Shown here: positions 43,468 through 51,589 of the stretch, piece by piece
Layout of the letters: every line of letters starts with the position of its first letter
Position numbering within the stretch: position 1 is the stretch's first letter
Assembly: GCA_004555655.1 (NCBI GenBank)
Contig: SFHJ01000001.1
Location: 32,405 to 96,404, forward strand
DNA from: Clostridiales bacterium
GTDB lineage: Bacteria; Bacillota; Clostridia; Oscillospirales; Oscillospiraceae
DNA: 64,000 nt
Direction: 5' to 3'
Translations under genes and position numbers: made by a program
Notes under the pieces: model-generated
Database searches by the model: none
Told to the model about the DNA's origin: nothing
Seen by the model: only the letters and a program-made list of their open reading frames with translations

Positions 43468-44121
43468 ATGTCCCGCCTGTTCAATCCCGACTCTCCCATC
43501 ATGCAGTTTCTGACCCGTGTCGCCGATCTTGTCATTCTCAATGTTCTGTGGCTTTTGTTCAGCCTGCCTGTTATCACCCTCGGCGCGTCGACGACCGCGC
43601 TCTACCGCAGCCTTTTAACGCTCATTGACGGCGGAGGCACATCGACAGTGCTTTTGTTCTGGAACGCGTTCCGCAGCGAATTCAAAACGGCGACGCTCTT
43701 GTTTCTGATTTTGCTGCTGCCATTTGCGGTTGTTTTCCTTGACCTGTGGATCTTGCTGTTCGGCACGCTGTCCATGTCCCCGCTCATGCGCGGGCTGTGC
43801 CTGCTTCCGGTGCTGCTGTTCTTCATGGCGGCAAACTACGTCTACCCTCTGACGGCGCAGTTCGAAAATACTCTCAAGGGCACGCTCAAAAACGCGGTGC
43901 TGTTGGCATTGGCGAATCTTCCCACCAGCTTTGCCGTGCTCGTTCTTAGCCTGCTTCCGCTGCTTGTGTTCCTGCTGGCTACATCGTTTTTCCTCCAGTC
44001 CTTGATCGTCTGGATTCTGCTCGGCTTCGCGCTCATTGCGCAGTGCAACGCCTATCTGCTGCGCCGCGTCTTTCGCAAATACTTCCCGCCCGAAGAATCA
44101 GGTGAAATCTCTGAAATATAG
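43468..44121 (+). CDS. DUF624 (YesL-like) membrane protein
   Basis: A 217-residue integral membrane protein with about five hydrophobic helices. The N-terminus, FNPDSPIMQFLTRVADLVILNVLWLLFSLPVITLGASTTALY, is the hallmark of the YesL/DUF624 family. Members are usually encoded next to sugar ABC transporters; here the gene is divergent from the maltodextrin binding protein. Molecular function is unknown. AAAGGAG is 9 nt before the ATG. The stop codon abuts the MITE-like palindrome. Confidence 0.88.
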   Translation: MSRLFNPDSPIMQFLTRVADLVILNVLWLLFSLPVITLGASTTALYRSLLTLIDGGGTSTVLLFWNAFRSEFKTATLLFLILLLPFAVVFLDLWILLFGTLSMSPLMRGLCLLPVLLFFMAANYVYPLTAQFENTLKGTLKNAVLLALANLPTSFAVLVLSLLPLLVFLLATSFFLQSLIVWILLGFALIAQCNAYLLRRVFRKYFPPEESGEISEI

Positions 44122-44265
44122 AAGGGGCTGACTCAAAATAGATTTTCCCCAAGATTGGTCCATTAAAAAGTTCCGGAAGCTTGCTTGATTTGCAAGTTTC
44201 CGGAACTTATTTTGCATGGTTTCTCGTGGGAATGGAATAAAATTTCTGTTTTGAGACAGCCCCTT
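44122..44265. mobile_element. 144-bp MITE-like palindromic element
   Basis: Ends form a 21-bp inverted repeat with two mismatches: AAGGGGCTGACTCAAAATAG- at 44122 and its counterpart at 44245-44265. An inner hairpin (AAGTTCCGGAAGCTTGC with GCAAGTTTCCGGAACTT, one mismatch) fills the centre. There is no coding capacity. The termini resemble those of IS-derived nonautonomous elements. It sits exactly between the stops of two convergent genes, provides two bases of the SDR stop codon, and probably acts as a bidirectional terminator. No target duplication is evident. Confidence 0.75.
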
Positions 44266-45058
44266 ATTTTGCGTACAGCATCCCCACCAGCCAGCTGAGC
44301 AGCCGTACCGGCAGCAGCTTCTGCAGCAGGCAGAAGAATTTGTACTCGATGCCGATGGCGTAGAGTGGCTTGACATGTTTTCTCGTGGCGAGCGAGCAGA
44401 TATACCGTCCCGCGTTCTCGGGTGCCATGCCGCGCTGTTCGTCGCGCTCCATCCCGGCGACACTCCTTCCGATGCGGCCGCCGTAGACATCGTCGCCCGC
44501 ATGCAGCTTTTCCCGCGCGCTCGTAAAGCCGGTGCGGATATCACCCGGCATGACGGCGCAGACTGAAACGCCGAAGGGCTTTATCTCGTTCGCCAGCGCC
44601 ATGGTGTAGGCATTGATGGCCGCCTTGGACGCGGAGTAATACGCCTGAAACGGAATGGCGATCACGCCCGCGACCGAACTGAGATTCACGACGCGCCCCT
44701 TTCCTGCTTCGCGCATGATGGGCAGCACCGCGCGGTTCATGTTGACCATACCGAAGAAGTTTACATCCAGCTGGCGGCGCGCATCGCGAGGGCCGGTAAA
44801 TTCAATCGCGCCCGAGATGCCGAAGCCCGCGTTATTGATGAGCACGTCGATATGATCTTCGCGCTGCATGATCTGTTCGACCGCGCGCTGTACGGCGGCC
44901 TCATCCGTCACGTCGGCCGGAATGTGGAAAAAGCCCTCTGCGCCCTTTTCTCTGCGGCTGAGCTCATAGACTGTATAGCCCGCTTCGCGCATTGCGTCCG
45001 CCGTGGCGAGGCCGATGCCGGACGTGCCGCCGGTGATGATACAGACCTTTTCGCTCAC
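44264..45058 (-). CDS. Short-chain dehydrogenase/reductase, possible 3-ketosphinganine reductase
   Basis: A 264-residue classical SDR. TGGTSGIG (residues 9-16) binds NAD(P), NNAG follows in the middle, and the catalytic Ser plus YxxxK are seen in NLSSVAGVIAIPFQAYYSASK. The C-terminal ~35 residues (KPLYAIGIEYKFFCLLQKLLPVRLLSWLVGMLYAK) are hydrophobic, suggesting membrane association and a lipid substrate. Its start overlaps the stop of the spt-like gene by 4 nt, so the pair is translationally coupled. By position it would reduce the keto product of that enzyme. Catalytic family is firm; substrate is inference. Confidence 0.85.
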   Translation of the reverse strand: MSEKVCIITGGTSGIGLATADAMREAGYTVYELSRREKGAEGFFHIPADVTDEAAVQRAVEQIMQREDHIDVLINNAGFGISGAIEFTGPRDARRQLDVNFFGMVNMNRAVLPIMREAGKGRVVNLSSVAGVIAIPFQAYYSASKAAINAYTMALANEIKPFGVSVCAVMPGDIRTGFTSAREKLHAGDDVYGGRIGRSVAGMERDEQRGMAPENAGRYICSLATRKHVKPLYAIGIEYKFFCLLQKLLPVRLLSWLVGMLYAK

Positions 45059-46242
45059 AGATCATGCCTCCTCAACACTTCCGAAATCACGTCCACCGCC
45101 TCGTCAATGAGCGCGTGCGTGTGCGTGGCCATGAGGCTCGTGCGAAGCAGGCACTCATGCGGCGCGGCCGCAGGCGGCAGCGAGGAATTGACGTATACAC
45201 CGGCTTCATAGAGTTCCTTGGCAATGGTGAGCGTGGGGATCTCCTCATATGTATAGATGGGGATGATGGGCACGATCTCACCGTTCGAAGGACGCATCTT
45301 GATGCCGCGCCCGGCGAGCTTTCTGCGCAGATACAGGGCGTTGTCCTGCAGCGCCGTGACAAGTTCCGGATGCTGCTTTAACTGCCGCAGCGCCGCAATG
45401 GCCGACGCACAGCTCGCGGGCGTGATGGACGCCGAGAAGATGAACGGCCTTGACGCATGGCGCACAAAATCCGCCACACGGCTCGATGCGGCCATGTATC
45501 CGCCCAGTGACGCCAGCGATTTGGAGAATGTGCCCATGTAGATGTCGACCTCGTCCTCCAGACCGTAGTAGCTCGCCGTGCCGCGGCCTCCTTCGCCGAT
45601 GACGCCCAGTCCGTGCGCGTCATCGACCATCACGCGCGCACCGTACTTTCTCGCCAGACGGCAGATCTCCGGAAGATTTGCGATATCGCCGCCCATGGAG
45701 AACACGCCGTCAGTCACGATCAGACACCCGCAGCTTTCCGGCACCTTCTGCAGCTTCTTTTCCAGATCGTCCATATCCGCGTGGCGGAAACGGAGCATTT
45801 TGCCATAGCTCAGCTTGCAGCCGTCATACAAACTCGCGTGGTTCTCGCGGTCCATGATGACATAGTCGTGCATTCCCACAATGGCGCTGATGATGCCGAG
45901 GTTCGACTGGAAGCCCGTCGAGAACGTGACGACGGCATCTTTGTGCAGAAACTCTGCCAGCTCCTGCTCCAGCTGCAGATGCAGCTGCAGCGTGCCGTTC
46001 AAAAACCGCGAGCCCGAGCAGCCGGAGCCATAGCACTCAAACGCCTCAACGCCTGCGGCGATGACATCGGGATTCGTGGTCAGCCCCAGATAGTTGTTCG
46101 AGCCCAGCATGATGCGCCGCTTGCCCTCCATGATGACTTCGGTGTCCTGCCGGGATTCCAGCGCGTGAAAATACGGGTAGATCCCCATACGCCTGATCTC
46201 GTCGACGAGCGACGGCTGATAACATTTTTCAAAGATGTCCAT
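45055..46242 (-). CDS. Alpha-oxoamine synthase, serine-palmitoyltransferase-like
   Basis: A 395-residue PLP enzyme that condenses an acyl thioester with an amino acid, releasing CO2. Motifs match bacterial serine palmitoyltransferase better than KBL or BioF: YPYF at 22-25, YGSGCSGSRFLNGTLQLH at 71-88, FSTGFQSNLG, NHASL with His135, FSMGGDIANLPEI, VDDAHGLGV (Asp207, His210) and the lysine in GTFSKSLASLGG (K241). The C-terminus has NSSLPPAAAPHECLLRTSLMATHT. KBL and BioF usually have TLGKA at the lysine. The paired SDR fits a ketosphinganine-reductase step. It may instead make another long-chain aminoketone. Confidence 0.85.
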   Translation of the reverse strand: MDIFEKCYQPSLVDEIRRMGIYPYFHALESRQDTEVIMEGKRRIMLGSNNYLGLTTNPDVIAAGVEAFECYGSGCSGSRFLNGTLQLHLQLEQELAEFLHKDAVVTFSTGFQSNLGIISAIVGMHDYVIMDRENHASLYDGCKLSYGKMLRFRHADMDDLEKKLQKVPESCGCLIVTDGVFSMGGDIANLPEICRLARKYGARVMVDDAHGLGVIGEGGRGTASYYGLEDEVDIYMGTFSKSLASLGGYMAASSRVADFVRHASRPFIFSASITPASCASAIAALRQLKQHPELVTALQDNALYLRRKLAGRGIKMRPSNGEIVPIIPIYTYEEIPTLTIAKELYEAGVYVNSSLPPAAAPHECLLRTSLMATHTHALIDEAVDVISEVLRRHDL

Positions 46243-46681
46243 CTGTTTTCTCCTCTCTCACATCGATTCGTTCCACCAGTGCGGCGAGTACCTCCGCCGC
46301 CGTCTGCAGCTGTTCGGATGTATAATCCTCGCCCAGCGACGCAATCGCCCGCGTCACCCGCTCGCTCTGCTCCTCAAAATAACTGTCGTACTTTCCGCAC
46401 GTCTGCAGCCGCACCTCACGCCGGTCAGCCTCGGGCACGGTCTTTTTCACGTAGCCCTTGCTGACAAGGCTGTTCACCTTGTATGTCGCATTCGGCTGCG
46501 AAATACCCAAAAACGAGGCAAACTGCGAAAGCGTCGGCGCGCCGAGCAGGTGGATGACGTCTGCCGAGAACGCCTCGGTCGCGCTCAGACTACCGCTTTT
46601 TTCATGGATTGTGCCGAACACCTTGTGGTAGCCCAGCAGGCGCAGTTTGCGGTAAAGCTGCAGGATCTGTTCTTCCAGCAT
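46229..46681 (-). CDS. MarR-family transcriptional regulator
   Basis: A 150-residue winged-helix repressor. The recognition region reads APTLSQFASFLGISQPNATYKVNSLVSKGYVKK, followed by the wing ADRREVRLQ. Resembles FabT/MarR proteins that respond to lipids or phenolic ligands. The ATG at 46681 is chosen because AAGGAG lies 7 nt upstream; an ATG 15 nt further out precedes that site. It overlaps the spt-like gene start by 14 nt, making a tight three-gene operon. A perfect palindrome just after the promoter is a probable autoregulatory operator. Confidence 0.88.
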   Translation of the reverse strand: MLEEQILQLYRKLRLLGYHKVFGTIHEKSGSLSATEAFSADVIHLLGAPTLSQFASFLGISQPNATYKVNSLVSKGYVKKTVPEADRREVRLQTCGKYDSYFEEQSERVTRAIASLGEDYTSEQLQTAAEVLAALVERIDVREEKTDGHL

Positions 46682-46700
46682 GGGCGCTCCTTCCATAAAG

Positions 46701-46716
46701 AATTTTAATTAAAATT
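46701..46716. promoter_or_regulatory. Palindromic operator, probable MarR site
   Basis: AATTTTAATTAAAATT is a perfect 16-bp palindrome at about +7 to +22 of the predicted transcript, directly before the marR ribosome-binding site. Confidence 0.65.
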
Positions 46717-46729
46717 TTTTATGTATTTG

Positions 46730-46758
46730 AGTATAAGGCGCTATTTCGTGTCTGTCAA
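46730..46758 (-). promoter_or_regulatory. Promoter of the marR-spt-sdr operon
   Basis: On the minus strand TTGACA (46758-46753), a 17-bp spacer and TATACT (46735-46730). Confidence 0.8.
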
Positions 46759-46830
46759 GAAAAAGTTCTGAAAAAATTCCGCGTATGTGCTATGATGGTG
46801 GCATCAAATCATACCCCGGAGGGACAGAAC

Positions 46831-47343
46831 ATGAAGGTACTTGCCGTCATCGACATGCAGAACGATTTTATTTCGGGCGCACTGGGCACGCCCGAGGCGA
46901 AGGCCATTGTGCCGCGCGTGAAGGAAAAAATCGAAGCCGCACGCGCGTCAGGCGTGCGCGTGGTCTTTACGCGCGATACGCACACAGAGGAATATCTCAA
47001 CACGCAGGAGGGCAGAAACCTTCCCGTGCCGCACTGTCTGCTGGGCACCGACGGCTGGCAGATCTGCGGGCAGCTTGACGTAGCCGACGCGGCCGTGTTT
47101 GATAAGCCCGGCTTTGGTTCACCGGAACTCATCCGCTTTCTCTGCATGCTGCCCGCGCTGGAGGAAGTGGAGTTCATTGGTCTTTGCACCGACATCTGTG
47201 TCATCACAAACGCCATGATGCTCAAGGGCGCGCTGCCCGAGCTTCGGGTCAAGGTCGACGCCGCCTGCTGCGCGGGCGTGACGCCTGCGAGCCATGAAAA
47301 CGCGCTGGAAGCGATGAAAATGTGCCAGATCGGGATCATCTGA
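46831..47343 (+). CDS. Isochorismatase-like cysteine hydrolase
   Basis: A 170-residue cytoplasmic hydrolase of the nicotinamidase/isochorismatase fold. The catalytic triad is visible: Asp8 in VIDMQNDF, the lysine in FDKPGFGS and the cysteine in GLCTDICVITNAMM. GGAGGG 7 nt upstream sets the start. Nicotinamide, pyrazinamide, ureidoacrylate or other amides are possible substrates; the sequence does not settle it. It is divergent from the marR operon. The adenosine deaminase gene converges on it with a shared hairpin between. Confidence 0.88.
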   Translation: MKVLAVIDMQNDFISGALGTPEAKAIVPRVKEKIEAARASGVRVVFTRDTHTEEYLNTQEGRNLPVPHCLLGTDGWQICGQLDVADAAVFDKPGFGSPELIRFLCMLPALEEVEFIGLCTDICVITNAMMLKGALPELRVKVDAACCAGVTPASHENALEAMKMCQIGII

Positions 47344-47365
47344 ACTGTGAACGCGGCACAACATA

Positions 47366-47393
47366 GCCGCCCATCGCTGTTGCGATGGGCGGC
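47366..47393. terminator. Hairpin between convergent genes
   Basis: A perfect 11-bp stem (GCCGCCCATCG with CGATGGGCGGC, 6-nt loop). T tracts on both sides are weak. Confidence 0.55.
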
Positions 47394-47454
47394 CTTCTGC
47401 ATTCGCGCGGCACGCCTCCCGGCCAGTGCCGCAGTTTTCATTTTCTTCCTCTGC

Positions 47455-48474
47455 TCACAGGTATTTCCGCAGCGCTTCAGCCAGCGCCTGGCGCTCTTCC
47501 TTCGGCAAAAACGCCGCCTCCGCCGCGTAGATATTCATCTGCACGAGGTCTTTTTCGGAGAAGCCCATCTCTTCCACGCAGTGCGTGTACTCCCCATCAA
47601 GATCCGTCGCGGCCAGCGTCATATTGTCGGTACTGATCGTGACGCGCACGCCCGCATCAAAAAGCTTTTTCGCAGGATGTTCGGCATACGACGGCTGTGT
47701 GCGGCACTGGATGTTGCTGCTTGGACAGATCTCCAGCGTCACGCCGTTTTCCATCAGCTGCGGCCACAGCTCCGGCGCGTCATAGACATGGTGTCCATGG
47801 CCGATGCGCCGGACGCCGAAGCCCAGCGCGTCTTTGACCGTATCAGGCCCCTGCGAATCGCCCGCATGGCAGGTGTACGGCACATCCAGTTCGCGCGCAA
47901 GGTCAAATATGGGGCGGAAATTCCGCAGCGGCACGATACCCTCGGCTCCGGCAAGGTCGAGGCCAACCACGCCCATGCCGAGATACTCTCTGCACAAGCG
48001 CACCGTCTCCAGATTCTGCTGCATATTGACCGTCTCCGGCCCGACAACCATGGCGCACAGCAAAATGCCGTTTTTGATCTCCGGGTGATCGTTCAGCGCC
48101 TGTGCGCGCCCCTGCAGAACAGCTTCGATGGCGTCACGCTGCGAAAGCCCCTCGCGGCAGTGAAGCTGCGGGGCAAACCGGATCTCGTCGTAGATATGCC
48201 CCTGCCCTGCCAGCACGCCGATGAGCTCGCGCGTCACGCGCACAAGGCTCGCCCTGTCCTGCAGCAACTGCAGCGGCAGTTCAAAGCGTTTTAAATATTC
48301 GTTTACATCCCGGCAGTCGGCCGAGCGCACCAGATACGTTTTGAAATCCTCCAGCGTGTCCGCCGGAAGCGGCACGCGCTTCTGTTTTGCCAGCGTCCAC
48401 ATCGTCTCCGGCGGTATCGCGCCGTCGAGATGCAGATGCAGTTCGATCTTCGGAATGGAAAACACAGCCATCAT
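47455..48474 (-). CDS. add: Adenosine deaminase
   Basis: A 339-residue zinc enzyme converting adenosine to inosine. Metal and catalytic motifs are present: IELHLHLDGA at the N-terminus, TCHAGDS, RIGHGHHVYD, EICPSSNIQ and STDN. Two adjacent ATGs occur at 48474 and 48471 after AGGAGG; I list the outer one. It lies divergent from the nucleoside-binding lipoprotein gene, so imported adenosine would be deaminated before hydrolysis or phosphorolysis. Confidence 0.94.
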   Translation of the reverse strand: MMAVFSIPKIELHLHLDGAIPPETMWTLAKQKRVPLPADTLEDFKTYLVRSADCRDVNEYLKRFELPLQLLQDRASLVRVTRELIGVLAGQGHIYDEIRFAPQLHCREGLSQRDAIEAVLQGRAQALNDHPEIKNGILLCAMVVGPETVNMQQNLETVRLCREYLGMGVVGLDLAGAEGIVPLRNFRPIFDLARELDVPYTCHAGDSQGPDTVKDALGFGVRRIGHGHHVYDAPELWPQLMENGVTLEICPSSNIQCRTQPSYAEHPAKKLFDAGVRVTISTDNMTLAATDLDGEYTHCVEEMGFSEKDLVQMNIYAAEAAFLPKEERQALAEALRKYL

Positions 48475-48571
48475 TCGCACCTCCTGCAACAGATATTTCT
48501 ATTGTATCGCTCCGCCGCAGCATTCGTCAAGCGGCGCATCCGGTGCGTCGAACATTTTTTCCACAGAGACG

Positions 48572-48600
48572 TTGACATCTTTCTTGTCTTAATGTACAAT
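48572..48600 (+). promoter_or_regulatory. Promoter of the nucleoside transport operon
   Basis: A consensus TTGACA (48572-48577), a 17-bp spacer and TACAAT (48595-48600), about 55 bp before the lipoprotein start. Confidence 0.8.
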
Positions 48601-48654
48601 TAATCCGTATCTTTGGATACACAATTTATCGAAACTATATATGGAGGAATGAAA

Positions 48655-49833
48655 ATGAAAAAGATTCTTGCCCTGCTTCTGGCGCTCGTGATGCTGCTCG
48701 GCCTCGTCGCCTGCGCGTCCAAGACCGCAGAAGAACCGGCCAAGTCCGAAGAACCTGCCAAGACGGAAGAGCCCGCGCCGGCGGAAGAACCCGCCCAGAC
48801 GGAAGAGCCCGCTGCTGAAGGCAAAGTCTACAACGTTGTCTACATTGTCAACGGCAACCTCGGCGACAAGTCCTTCTTCGACTCTGCCAAAGCCGGCATT
48901 GACAAGCTGGTCGCTGACGGCCGCATCGAGTGCACCACCATCGAGCTTGGCGGTACCGACGAAGATCAGCCGAAGTGGCTGTCCACGCTGTACGACGTGT
49001 CCGAATCCGGCGAGTATGACCTCGTCATCTGCGGCACCTATCAGATGCCCGACTATCTGAAGGAAGTCGCCACGGCCTATCCCGATCAGAAGTACTTCAT
49101 CTTTGACGACAACACCTATGTCGGCGAGAATGCCAACGTTGTCAACGTCACCTACCGTCAGAACGATATGGGTTATCTGATCGGTGTCTACGCAGCCTGC
49201 ATGACTGCCGACACGAGCCTGCCCAACATCAATGAAGACGCGGTTGTCGGCTTTGTCGGCGGCGTCGACTCGCCCGTCATCAACGACTTCCTGGTCGGCT
49301 TCATCGAGGGCGCGCAGTCCATCAACCCCGACATCAAGGTCGATACCCGCTACACCAACGACTATGTTGACACCGCCATTGCCAAGGAGTATGGCCTGTC
49401 CATGATCAACGACAACAAGTGCGACATCATCTGGGGCGTCGCCGGTAACGCCGGCAATGGCGCTGCCGAGGCCGCGCTCGACACCGGCAAGGCATGGTTC
49501 ATTGGCGTCGACTCCGACCAGGAGCTGACCCTCTCGCCTGATCTGGCCGCTCTGACGCTGACGTCCGGCCTGAAGAACATCGGCAACTCCATCATCTGGT
49601 TCTTCGACGAGTGGGACGCAGGCCGTACCTACTGGGGCACCGAGGTCACGCTGGGCCTTTCTGAGGGCGGCGTTGGCATCGTCACCGACAAGAACTTTGA
49701 CAAGTATGCCTCCGACGAGACCAAGGCTGCGGTTGCCGCTGCCGAGGAAGGCGTTCTGAATGGCACCATCGTTGTTGACTCGGCACTGTCCGGCTTCGAC
49801 GTCACTTCGCTCAGAGAGGCTGTCCGTCCGTAA
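48655..49833 (+). CDS. BMP-family nucleoside-binding lipoprotein
   Basis: A 392-residue lipoprotein of the Bmp/Med/PnrA family, the substrate-binding part of purine-nucleoside ABC importers. The lipobox is LGLVAC (Cys20). A Glu/Pro-rich repetitive linker (EEPAKSEEPAKTEEP and so on) follows to about residue 58. The binding domain begins VYNVVYIVNGNLGDKSFFDSAKAGI and contains FVGGVDSPVINDFLVGFIEGAQ and GVDSDQELTLSPD. GGAGG sets the start. A terminator follows, so the transporter genes downstream are probably expressed at lower level. Confidence 0.93.
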   Translation: MKKILALLLALVMLLGLVACASKTAEEPAKSEEPAKTEEPAPAEEPAQTEEPAAEGKVYNVVYIVNGNLGDKSFFDSAKAGIDKLVADGRIECTTIELGGTDEDQPKWLSTLYDVSESGEYDLVICGTYQMPDYLKEVATAYPDQKYFIFDDNTYVGENANVVNVTYRQNDMGYLIGVYAACMTADTSLPNINEDAVVGFVGGVDSPVINDFLVGFIEGAQSINPDIKVDTRYTNDYVDTAIAKEYGLSMINDNKCDIIWGVAGNAGNGAAEAALDTGKAWFIGVDSDQELTLSPDLAALTLTSGLKNIGNSIIWFFDEWDAGRTYWGTEVTLGLSEGGVGIVTDKNFDKYASDETKAAVAAAEEGVLNGTIVVDSALSGFDVTSLREAVRP

Positions 49834-49874
49834 CCTGTATTACAGAAGCAAACAGGTTTCCGAGCTTAACCAGC

Positions 49875-49903
49875 AGGGGGCTCAGTTTTGAGCCCCCTCT
49901 TTT
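49875..49903 (+). terminator. Terminator after the BMP lipoprotein gene
   Basis: A perfect 10-bp stem (AGGGGGCTCA with TGAGCCCCCT, loop GTTT) is followed by CTTTTC; possibly leaky, allowing read-through to the ABC genes. Confidence 0.8.
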
Positions 49904-50008
49904 CTATTTGTGTGCCGCTTTTGAACGTGGAGCCCGGCTTCAAAGGCAGCGCAGATGTAAAAAAGGCATCTATCCCGGCAAATTCCAGAAACAAGGAGGC
50001 TCACAGCC

Positions 50009-51589
50009 ATGCCTGACGAGAAAACCGTCCAGTCCGGCGAGCAGTATGTCGTCCAGATGAAGGCGATCACCAAGGTCTATCCCAACGGCGTCGCCGCAAA
50101 CCAGGGCGTGGATTTTAACCTTCGCAAGGGCGAAATCCATGCGCTGATGGGCGAAAACGGCGCCGGCAAGTCCACACTTATGAAAATGCTCTTCGGCTTG
50201 GAACAGCCGACCAGCGGCGAGATCATTGTCAACGGAGAAAAGCTGAACCTCACATCCCCTTCTGTCGCCATCAGCAAGGGCATCGGCATGGTGCACCAGC
50301 ACTTCATGCTCGTTCCCAGCCTGTCGGTGGCGGAGAACATGGTACTCGGCATGGTACCGAGGAAGGGATTGTTCATCGATCAGGCAAAGGCCATCGAGAT
50401 CACGCGCGAGTACGCCGAAAAGTACAACCTGCATGTTGAGCCCGAGGCCAAGGTCATGGATATCCCCGTCGGCATGAAGCAAAAGGTCGAGATCCTCAAG
50501 GCGCTGGTTCGCGGCGCAAAGATTCTGATTCTCGACGAGCCGACGGCCGTGCTTACCACACAGGAGACTACAGAGCTGTTCAAGGAGCTGCTGCACCTCA
50601 AAGAGCAGGGCTATACCATCGTCTTTATCTCGCACAAGCTCAACGAGATCATGCAGATCACCGACCGCCTTACCATCATGCGCAACGGCCGCAGCATGGG
50701 CGTATACAACACCAGGGACGTCACCAAAGAGGAAATTTCCCGCCTGATGGTCGGCCGCGACGTGGTGCTCACCGTGCAGAAGGAGCAGGCGCAGCCCACG
50801 GATACGGTTTTGCGCGTGCGCGACGTGGAATATGTCAACGAGTGGAACAAGAAGATGCTCGACAAGGTCAGCTTCGACGTGCGCAAGGGTGAGATTCTCG
50901 GCATCGCGGGCGTTGAGGGCAACGGGCAGAAGGAGCTTGTGGACATGCTCTTTGGCTTCAATACGCCGAACGCCGGCTCCATCACGGTAAACGGCGAGAG
51001 CGTCATTGGTCTTTCGCAGCAGAAGCTGCGCCAGCTCGGCGTATCGCTCGTGCCTGAGGACCGTATGATCTACGGTATCGCGTCGAGCGCCTCGATTGAA
51101 GAGAACGTCATCTCCGACCGCTGCTCCGACAAACGCTTCAACAAGGGCCCGCTTTTCAACATGAAGGCCATTCATGCCGAGTCGGACCGGTTGATTGAGG
51201 ATTATACGGTGCTTTGCAAATCACGCAAGCAGCAGGTCGGCATGCTCTCCGGCGGCAACATCCAGAAGGTCGTCGTTGCACGTGAATTCTCAAACGATCC
51301 CGTGCTCATTCTGGCCGACCAGCCGACGCGCGGCATCGACGTCGGCGCAACTGAGTTCATCCGCAAGAAGCTCGTTGAGCTCTCGCGCTCCGGCATCGCG
51401 GTACTGCTCATCTCCGCCGACCTCAATGAGGTCATGGAGCTGTCCGACAGCCTGATTGTCATGCACAACGGCCATATCGCCGCTTACTTTGAAGACACCT
51501 CCGCGCTGAGTGACGACGTGATGGGCGAATACATGCTCGGCCTCAAGCAGCAGCCGGAGGAGGAAGTCAGGAGGGTATGTCATGACTAA
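50009..51589 (+). CDS. Nucleoside/sugar ABC transporter ATP-binding protein
   Basis: A 526-residue cytoplasmic protein with two fused ATPase domains, as in NupA/RbsA-type importers. The first domain has GENGAGKSTLMKMLFG and LILDEPTAVLT. The second has the degenerate GVEGNGQKELVDMLFG and ADQPTRGIDVG typical of this class, with LSGGNIQKVVVAREF. It drives the two permeases whose genes follow. AAGGAGG upstream; the next gene overlaps it by 8 nt. Confidence 0.94.
   Translation: MPDEKTVQSGEQYVVQMKAITKVYPNGVAANQGVDFNLRKGEIHALMGENGAGKSTLMKMLFGLEQPTSGEIIVNGEKLNLTSPSVAISKGIGMVHQHFMLVPSLSVAENMVLGMVPRKGLFIDQAKAIEITREYAEKYNLHVEPEAKVMDIPVGMKQKVEILKALVRGAKILILDEPTAVLTTQETTELFKELLHLKEQGYTIVFISHKLNEIMQITDRLTIMRNGRSMGVYNTRDVTKEEISRLMVGRDVVLTVQKEQAQPTDTVLRVRDVEYVNEWNKKMLDKVSFDVRKGEILGIAGVEGNGQKELVDMLFGFNTPNAGSITVNGESVIGLSQQKLRQLGVSLVPEDRMIYGIASSASIEENVISDRCSDKRFNKGPLFNMKAIHAESDRLIEDYTVLCKSRKQQVGMLSGGNIQKVVVAREFSNDPVLILADQPTRGIDVGATEFIRKKLVELSRSGIAVLLISADLNEVMELSDSLIVMHNGHIAAYFEDTSALSDDVMGEYMLGLKQQPEEEVRRVCHD

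Noticed and set aside
45055..46242. Calling the PLP enzyme glycine C-acetyltransferase (kbl) or BioF
   Set aside because: The lysine motif GTFSKSLASLGG and GSGCSGSRFLNGTL fit the Spt group better; there is no threonine dehydrogenase or biotin gene nearby.
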